Below are positions 1-5,439 of a DNA stretch of 5,439 bases, one piece after another. Origin of the DNA: Fimbriimonadaceae bacterium (GTDB lineage: Bacteria > Armatimonadota > Fimbriimonadia > Fimbriimonadales > Fimbriimonadaceae); contig JAIBBE010000206.1 of NCBI GenBank assembly GCA_019694835.1, positions 1 through 5,439 on the forward strand, read 5' to 3'. Each line of letters opens with the position of its first letter. The first letter of the stretch is position 1. The notes beneath the pieces were generated by a model. The model did no database searches and was not told the DNA's origin. It was given only the letters and a program-made list of their open reading frames with translations. The position numbers and the translations under genes were made by a program.

Positions 1-3000
1 TGCATCCTCTGCGTTGGCTCTTCGATAATTTTCCTCCAGAAGACGATCGAGAATCTCCACACGAGCAGCCGGGCTAACACTCCACAGCTCAACGTGTCGA
101 TACGTCGAAAAGCAATGATCGAGCGGAATGTCCGACCAGCCATACGCATTAATCGTTGCTACGTCCAACTCGACATGTAGTTGGCGCAGCCGCGCGATAT
201 CAGGATCTGATGAGTTGGCCAACGCCTCGTCATGCACAAGATTGTAGAGCTCGGTTAAACCGAGCTCGCGCCGCAACATAATCGCGCGGCGTTCCTCATC
301 CAATGCGATCCCTAGAAGATTGAGTTGGTCCGTTGGGTCTGGACGAGGAAAGGTTTCAAAAACGTCTGAGGGCGTATAGCGCGTGGTGTTATGACCCAGG
401 GTAGAGCCCCTAGTTATGGCCCACACCATATGGATAGAGGAGGACAAGACCGCTTGATCGACGTATGAGTCTGTGGCGAAAACTACTAAGGCCTCACTCG
501 GAACTGCTCCTGTTGGAATCCTCACAGGCATCACGCTCTTGCTGTGACGGGTCATGGCGAGCACCGAATCTCGATCCCTTAGCGCTTTGCGGAGTTCGGG
601 TCTGGTTCGAAAGAACAACCACCAGGGCGCATCGCTGACCGCTTTCGCTTTTGTTGCGCGCTCCGGCTTGACCGTCTGTAGTGCTCGCTCATAAGGCAAG
701 CGATATCGCGCCGCGGACTTCTCGTCCAGGCCGTAGAAGTCGATGATCCATCTCGACGGCGAGCAGTCGGGACGTGAATTCAGGTCGTCGCCATTGAGAT
801 AGGGGAACAGCACTTCTGCATTTTCTGGCTGATCAGCTATCCACTGTTGGGCCTCTTGCGAATTCAGGACGAATCCTTGCCCATAGGGCTTGCAGCCCTC
901 GAACACCACGCCGCGGTTGCATTGGAGGCGAATGGGCACCCCCGCAACACGACCTTGAGGTTCGAGTTGAGAAGATATTCCAGGAACGGTTGCGTCGTCG
1001 CACACCAGCGAGGCATCTGGACCGACCGGACCAAAAGTACCCCACACAGCGGCATATTGAAGATTGGCACTCTTGGCAGGCCAAGTACGCGACCGAATCG
1101 CGCGAGTAATCTTAAATCCTACATGAATCAACTTGTCGAGCCCAGCCTCGCGCGTATCACCCTGCGCAATAGTGCTAGTCGCAATGAGGCCTACCACACC
1201 ATTGGGCGACAGCAATTCTCGCGTTCGGAGGAAGAAGTAAGCCACAAGGTCAGTCCGACCGCCCCCGCCGCCCGACTCACAAAGAATATTGACCAACCAG
1301 TCTTTCACTCCAGCGCCGACGGCACCCGAAATTTTCGTCCCGCCCAAGAAGGGTGGATTTCCGACTATCGCATCGAAACCTGCGCGGCTGAAAATGATTT
1401 CGGGCGCTTCGACGATCCAGTGCAAGGGTCGCCAACGGTTGTAGTCAGTCGGAACAGTGGGCGTCAACCCTCGGGAGATGATCCTCTCGAGGAGCGCAGG
1501 ATCGGGATTGCCGACTTGAGGGTAGGCCGCCTTGACTGCGATCCTGAGGTTCTCGTAAGCCTCATCGAGTGCTTTACCGGGCTTCCCGCCAAGTGGCAAA
1601 CCTGCTGCGATGATTCCATCACCGATGGTTCGCAAATCGGCAGTCACGCGATCAAGTTCGGCAAGTTGGCGATGTTTCGCAGCACTGTTACGAGCCGGGT
1701 CGAGCTCGTCGATCTCGGTTGCGAGTTTGCGACGAAGGTCGACAGCTTTGGCAATGATGGCGTCGATATCTACTTTGAAGATGTCGAACATTTCGCCAGG
1801 GGGGATCCGCCGGGGGTCGATGTGCATCTTGCGCAGCTGATCCAGGCCGGTAAGGCCCAGCAGAGAGTTGCCTAGGAAAATCTTGTCGTCAACAAACGAG
1901 AAGGGAAGGTCGCGATCCAACGACACCAGCCAAAGAGAGAGTTTGCACATCTCGACGGCCATGTCGTTAATGTCGGCCCCATAGAGGCAGTTCGCGACTA
2001 CTTCCCGAATCGCTCGGAGGGGCAAGTCACGCCGAAAACCATTCGTCGGGTCCTCAGCCATCCACGATTCGACTACCCGGTCAGCGAGATAGCGAGCTGC
2101 TGATACGAGAAATGCTCCTGATCCGCAGGCGATATCAGCCACTTTGAGGCTCAGGATGTCGTCAGATGACTTCAGCGTCCATTGCGAATCGTCCTTAGTC
2201 TCATACGGCCCCGGGCTATAGCACAAGGGCTGGAGGGCGTGCAGTACGACGTCCTCAGCCAATGATCTTGGGGTGTAATGCGTGCCGGAATTCCTTCGGG
2301 ATGGGGTTTCCTTGACCATCAAGCCGCCCCGCAACATGATCATCGGACGCCCCCGCAGGTCCTGACGGATTAATCCGAGCCAGGGAACAATTCGATCACG
2401 CAGTCCGCGGTCATGTCCGACAATCTGGGTCAAAGCACTGATTATAGACGGTTCGGGCTGGGCGCCAATAGCTTTCGCTGTTGCCGCAGAAGACTGTGGT
2501 TTGGCCGCGGGCTGGTCAAGTTCGACCCACCTGAGGATGCCGGCGGCCAACGACTCCCGATCCCGATGCTTGATAGCTAGGCCCTCGAGGGTCGATAGAG
2601 GCATCTCTGGTTCTTCGCCCGTCGTGCCTCGCAGACCGAGGTGAGTCTCATTGACGGTGATCGCCGTGTAGCCGAGTAAACCTTCGTAGATGTAGCCAAT
2701 CTGTTCGACGTCTACGTCGCGGAATGAGATTCGCCGGGCTTCCCCACCCCGCAGCATCGCCTGCTGGACCGAGCGCAGGATATGCAACATCACACGGTCA
2801 GACACCGTCAGCGCCAACGTGCCCTGCTCGGTCGTGTCGGTGAGGAATGCAAAGCGGCGCGGGTCGAACAACGAACCGCCATAAGCCGGCATCCGCATGC
2901 TCTCGAACGTGGCGCCACTAAAGACGGCCTGGCTCGTTGCAAGCAATCGGTGCCATGTCAGGAAGGTGGAGTCGAGCGCCTCTTCGCTCTCTTGGGCTTC

Positions 3001-4008
3001 GCGGGCTTGGAGGCGGTCGAGTTCACCTGCGATGCCATAGCCCTGTTCGAACAATTCACCGGTGGGCAGCAGGCCGCGTTCCTCCGCGAAGAGAAGGAAG
3101 ACCACCCGCATCATGATGGTCACGGCAGCCTCGTAGACCTGGTGGGTATCGGCGGGTAGGGGGTCAGGTAGGCCGCGACGTCGGGCTTCGGCCGCCGACT
3201 CGGAGAACGACTGAATCAGCAACTCCACCGCGCGGCGCACCTGGGCGCCGAGAGCTTCGGTGATCTCCTCGGCGGCGGCGACAGACTCCTCGAACAGCAC
3301 GGGCAATCGTTCGGCCGCGTCACCACCGATGATGAACTGCCGGCCGATGACCGTGAGGAAGGCGTCGCGGGTGCGCGGTTCTTCGATCCAGGTCAGTGCA
3401 TCGACGATCCCGGAAGCCGTCATGCTGCCCGGGCGTGCGCAGACCAGTCCCCACCAGCGGCCGTCGGTGACGATCCCGATTTGAATGTTGTTCTCGCGCA
3501 GAAGCGCTTCCATGCGGTCGATCGGTGTGGCTGCCCATAGATCATTGGGTGTCTCGCGCAACGAATCCACCGGATCCACCAGATACACCAGCGCACCGAT
3601 GCCATCCGGCCCGTTGAGGGTGGCATCCGCAGTTACGGTGACCAACCGGTTCGGTGACTGCGCCTGAACCCCCGGCACTTGGCCCCAGGACAGTGACTCC
3701 GACCATCCGGCGACATCCCGCAGAACGGTCTCCACCCATTTGTTCCGGGCGACTCGATAGGTATCCAGTGCCGACTCGGCCCCGCTGGCGCGGTCGAAGT
3801 TCTCCCAGGCGGACTCGAAATCCTTGCGGGCGTAGTTCAGCGTGTCTTTGCGTTCATCGGAGAGGCTTGGCATTCCCTGCGGCCAGACCCGCTTGAGCGG
3901 CGGTATCGCCAGGAAGGGGCCGTCGGTGTCGACGAGTTCGAGCCATTGGCGGTGCAATTCCGAGACGCTGGCCACCGTCAAATTAGGGCGTGGCTTCTTG
4001 GCTATCAC
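1..4008 (-). CDS. drmMI: Eco57I/TaqI-like N6-adenine DNA methyltransferase, DISARM DrmMI-like (3' end cut by window edge)
   Basis: The frame is open without a stop for 1336 codons and runs off the left edge. The protein probably methylates the N6 of adenine in a specific DNA site, using S-adenosylmethionine, to mark host DNA as self. Visible parts in order: an N-terminal region with IGIVTDGRWWGLV (177-189), typical of type IIG-like enzymes but with no PD-ExK nuclease site that I can see; HYTPRSLAEDVV (577-588) before the catalytic domain; SAM-binding motif I DIACGSGAF (625-633); GADIND (677-682); FLGNSL (711-716); a charged helical insert (about 737-795); catalytic motif IV NPPF (884-887); and a TaqI/MmeI-like target-recognition region ending near FETFPRP (1217-1223). 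The tail (AYGWSD, then EILDRLLEENYRRA) resembles the usual C-terminus of the family, so few residues should be missing. The GTG at 4008 is the only start possible near here: no start codon lies between it and the upstream in-frame stop near 4123. It overlaps the helicase stop. The adenine methyltransferase call is firm; the DISARM assignment rests on family resemblance and the helicase neighbour, and PglX of BREX is the alternative. Confidence 0.92.
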   Translation of the reverse strand, partial: MIAKKPRPNLTVASVSELHRQWLELVDTDGPFLAIPPLKRVWPQGMPSLSDERKDTLNYARKDFESAWENFDRASGAESALDTYRVARNKWVETVLRDVAGWSESLSWGQVPGVQAQSPNRLVTVTADATLNGPDGIGALVYLVDPVDSLRETPNDLWAATPIDRMEALLRENNIQIGIVTDGRWWGLVCARPGSMTASGIVDALTWIEEPRTRDAFLTVIGRQFIIGGDAAERLPVLFEESVAAAEEITEALGAQVRRAVELLIQSFSESAAEARRRGLPDPLPADTHQVYEAAVTIMMRVVFLLFAEERGLLPTGELFEQGYGIAGELDRLQAREAQESEEALDSTFLTWHRLLATSQAVFSGATFESMRMPAYGGSLFDPRRFAFLTDTTEQGTLALTVSDRVMLHILRSVQQAMLRGGEARRISFRDVDVEQIGYIYEGLLGYTAITVNETHLGLRGTTGEEPEMPLSTLEGLAIKHRDRESLAAGILRWVELDQPAAKPQSSAATAKAIGAQPEPSIISALTQIVGHDRGLRDRIVPWLGLIRQDLRGRPMIMLRGGLMVKETPSRRNSGTHYTPRSLAEDVVLHALQPLCYSPGPYETKDDSQWTLKSSDDILSLKVADIACGSGAFLVSAARYLADRVVESWMAEDPTNGFRRDLPLRAIREVVANCLYGADINDMAVEMCKLSLWLVSLDRDLPFSFVDDKIFLGNSLLGLTGLDQLRKMHIDPRRIPPGEMFDIFKVDIDAIIAKAVDLRRKLATEIDELDPARNSAAKHRQLAELDRVTADLRTIGDGIIAAGLPLGGKPGKALDEAYENLRIAVKAAYPQVGNPDPALLERIISRGLTPTVPTDYNRWRPLHWIVEAPEIIFSRAGFDAIVGNPPFLGGTKISGAVGAGVKDWLVNILCESGGGGGRTDLVAYFFLRTRELLSPNGVVGLIATSTIAQGDTREAGLDKLIHVGFKITRAIRSRTWPAKSANLQYAAVWGTFGPVGPDASLVCDDATVPGISSQLEPQGRVAGVPIRLQCNRGVVFEGCKPYGQGFVLNSQEAQQWIADQPENAEVLFPYLNGDDLNSRPDCSPSRWIIDFYGLDEKSAARYRLPYERALQTVKPERATKAKAVSDAPWWLFFRTRPELRKALRDRDSVLAMTRHSKSVMPVRIPTGAVPSEALVVFATDSYVDQAVLSSSIHMVWAITRGSTLGHNTTRYTPSDVFETFPRPDPTDQLNLLGIALDEERRAIMLRRELGLTELYNLVHDEALANSSDPDIARLRQLHVELDVATINAYGWSDIPLDHCFSTYRHVELWSVSPAARVEILDRLLEENYRRANAEDA

Positions 4009-4022
4009 TGGAGCCCTGCCTT
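4005..4022 (-). promoter_or_regulatory. GTGA stop/start overlap with ribosome binding site for the methyltransferase
   Basis: The helicase stop TGA (4007-4005) and the methyltransferase start GTG (4008-4006) share two bases. Upstream on the minus strand is AAGGCAGGGCTCCA followed by GTG, giving a purine-rich AGGG five bases before the start. This arrangement indicates translational coupling of the two genes and supports GTG as the real start. If translation through the helicase remnant is weak, methyltransferase expression would fall too, unless this site works alone. Confidence 0.7.
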
Positions 4023-5318
4023 CGCGTCCTCGGGCGTCAAGGCGAACACGATTGCCGCGGCGGTGGTATGGGGTTTGACCTCGGCGTAGCGCTCCTCGAT
4101 GGCGGAGACTTCGCGGGCTTCCTCATCGTCGAGGTCATCGAGGCGGTGCTGCATCGCTTCTTTGTCGCGTCGCCATTGCTGTTGTTGGTCGTCGGCCCAC
4201 AGCATTGCTTCGCTTTCGGCTTCCTTGGTGCGCAGTGCGGCAAGAGAGTCGCGCAGGTTTGCGCGGAATGCGGCGAAGATGTCATGGGCGCGTTGCACAT
4301 CGGCACGCCGGCGTTTGGTGAGCTGTTCGACCACCAGTTCGTGGCGGCGTGCGGCGCGGGCGTCCATCGACTCCAGTAGACGCGCACGCAGTGGCGCCCC
4401 AGGAGCGTTCCACATCTCGGACAACTCCATGCGCAGCTGTTTATCCGCAGGCTTCAGCCTCTCGCCATCCAGTGCCTGATCAAGGGCGGCTTCCGCCTTC
4501 TCTTCCGCCATCGCGCGACGGCCCTTTAACCGAACCCCGACAAGGAACACGTCTTCGTGCAGCCGCAAGCCGCCGCGGCCGACCAGCACCATGCGAGTGA
4601 CTGCGGCGACAAAAGACTCTGGAACGCCATCGACCACGACCGCGGTTACCCGGTTCAGCGGCGCATCGACGCTCCACAGCGAACGGCGAAGCAGGCGTTG
4701 GGCTTTCTGCACGATCGGGTGGCCGAGATGGACGTAGACGAGGTCGCTGCGGCCTTCTGCGGCCACCGGATCGAAGGTGATCGGGCGAAGCACGCCCGGA
4801 TTCAGTCGGGTGTCGAGTCCCTTGAGTGCATCCTGCCAGCCGACCGTCAGGCTCGGCAGCTGGAATACCTCGGAGTCTGTGCGGTCATCGCCCACCGGGA
4901 TCAGCGCTGGCTGATGGTTCATCTCCAGCGCGGTGTCCACGACCCGGCGAAGATTGGCGGGCTGCAGATGAAGCTCGGCGCGTGAGGTGTCGAACTCCTG
5001 CTCCAACTGCGTGAGCCGGGCGTTGAGCTCCATGCCGCCGGCCAAGGCCGAATTGATCACCTCGTTGGCGTCGACACCCTTGGCCTTGCGCGCGGCCGGC
5101 GCACGGCCGGCGAAGTGCTGCTGGATATCTGAGCCAATAACTTGATTGACCTTGCCGAGGTCGTACTCAACTTGGGCGACCTTCTTGGCGATGCGGCCCA
5201 TAAAGTCCGCGTCGGTGGCATAGGTGGACGCGGTGGTGTCGGGCAGGAAGTGGTAGACCTCGGGCTCTTCGGTCTGCCCGTAGCGGTCGATGCGGCCGAT
5301 GCGCTGTTCGAGGCGGTT
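4005..5318 (-). pseudogene. drmD: SNF2-type helicase, DISARM DrmD-like, C-terminal remnant lacking the ATPase half
   Basis: The homologous frame gives 437 residues. It opens with RLEQRIGRIDRYGQ (5315-5274), the motif VI of SF2/SNF2 helicases, then EEPEVYHFLPDTTAS and the long C-terminal region of this family, which probably couples ATP-driven translocation to partner proteins. A charged, probably coiled-coil stretch lies about 280-375 residues after the first ATG, and the end has the family's usual hydrophobic strand (AAAIVFALTPE). The family normally has about 1000 residues with Walker A, DEAH-like box and motifs III-V upstream; none is present. Just before motif VI an intact gene should encode something like NYDLPWNPNRLEQ, but here the residues are VLPVANNRLEQ, and an in-frame TGA stands at 5354-5352. 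The first usable start is the ATG at 5201, already past motif VI and with no good ribosome binding site, so a 398-residue product could be made but could not hydrolyse ATP. The gene ends in a TGA overlapping the start of the methyltransferase. The helicase remnant is certain; the name DrmD is likely, with BrxHII the alternative. Confidence 0.82.
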
Positions 5319-5337
5319 ATTAGCGACCGGTAATACC
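5315..5337. repeat. imperfect inverted repeat spanning the helicase break
   Basis: GGTTATTA (5315-5322) and TAATACC (5331-5337) are inverted copies that differ by one extra T, separated by the 8-base spacer GCGACCGG. The left arm overlaps the last helicase-derived bases and the tandem stop of the adjoining frame. The size and spacing resemble the core site of a tyrosine recombinase, or a very short terminal repeat, but arms of this length arise by chance often enough that only the exact coincidence with the break makes it notable. Confidence 0.35.
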
Positions 5338-5439
5338 CGCGGACAGGATGTTCAGGCTGCTCGCAGTATCGAGAACGCGTTCGCGACACGCCCTGTTAGC
5401 GTCGAACTTGTCTCTGAGATTGCGGCGATAATGGGATCG
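5320..5439 (-). other. unassigned sequence abutting the helicase break; possible C-terminus of a mobile-element gene
   Basis: These 120 bases do not continue the helicase. One minus frame is open from the window edge for 39 codons and ends in tandem TAA TAA (5322-5317); its product is basic and polar (for example YRRNLRDKFDANRACRERV, then SLNILSAGITGR). I do not recognise it. Two other frames are also open: a minus frame ending at TGA 5354-5352 (DPIIAAISETSSTLTGRVAN, then AFSILRAA) and a plus frame running to the edge. By hand count, GC at third codon positions is about 64% in the TAA-TAA frame and about 55% in the other two, too small a difference to decide. The tandem stop touching the break would suit the last gene of an inserted element, such as a transposase or recombinase, but this is inference from position only. 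Confidence 0.35.

Noticed and set aside
847..1875. Long open frame of 342 codons on the plus strand
   Set aside because: It lies antisense to the methyltransferase, covering its catalytic and recognition region where family residues are clear on the minus strand. Its own translation shows no recognisable domain, and long antisense frames are common in high-GC genes.
1..4008. Phase-variable repeat tract in the methyltransferase
   Set aside because: The longest single-base runs are about five bases (for example near 1262 and 3162) and no tandem short repeats were seen, so slippage switching is not supported.
3990..4985. Several plus-strand frames of 80-142 codons over the helicase remnant
   Set aside because: They are antisense to the helicase C-terminal region, have no visible domain, and arise from codon bias in the real minus-strand gene.
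5274..5354. Intein or group II intron inside helicase motif VI
   Set aside because: An intein must keep the frame open, but the helicase frame meets TGA at 5354-5352 and there is no HN-type splice end. No group II intron domain V-like hairpin is seen next to the break.
5057..5389. Minus-strand frame of 110 codons spanning the break
   Set aside because: Over the helicase part it is a shifted reading of a segment whose correct frame gives motif VI, and its product is a proline- and serine-rich low-complexity sequence.
5290..5439. Plus-strand frame from an ATG at 5290 open to the window edge
   Set aside because: The proposed start is inside antisense helicase sequence with no ribosome binding site, and the frame is too short to judge. 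It is mentioned only as a competing frame for the unassigned 120 bases.

Overview
The window comes from a high-GC actinobacterium; the protein style resembles mycobacteria and related genera, but this is an impression from codon and protein character, not a search result. Almost all of it is coding, and all supported genes are on the minus strand. No RNA gene, CRISPR array, promoter or terminator could be recognised.

Reading in the direction of transcription (high to low coordinates), there are three regions. (1) 5439 to about 5320: about 120 bases of unassigned sequence. Three frames stay open for long stretches, and the one in minus frame 5439-5320 ends in tandem TAA stops. (2) About 5318 to 4005: the C-terminal part (437 codons) of an SF2/SNF2-type helicase that looks like DrmD of class 1 DISARM. 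It begins abruptly inside helicase motif VI; the ATPase half is absent and the sequence before the break is unrelated. (3) 4008 to 1: 1336 codons of a large Eco57I/TaqI-like N6-adenine DNA methyltransferase (DrmMI-like). It starts at a GTG that overlaps the helicase stop codon as GTGA and runs off the left edge near its natural C-terminus.

The helicase-methyltransferase pair with overlapping ends is the hallmark of a phage-defence operon, most likely class 1 DISARM, where drmA, drmB and drmC would be expected outside the window. A BREX type 3-like pair (brxHII/pglXI) is the main alternative. In an intact system the methyltransferase would mark host DNA as self and the helicase would take part in the attack on incoming DNA.

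The main oddity is the break at about 5318. The helicase has been replaced or interrupted exactly at one of its most conserved motifs, beside a short imperfect inverted repeat. The system is therefore probably inactivated, or the window catches one edge of a mobile element or an assembly join. A second oddity is a fall in GC within the methyltransferase gene: about 65% in its 5' third and mostly 47-60% in its catalytic and target-recognition part.
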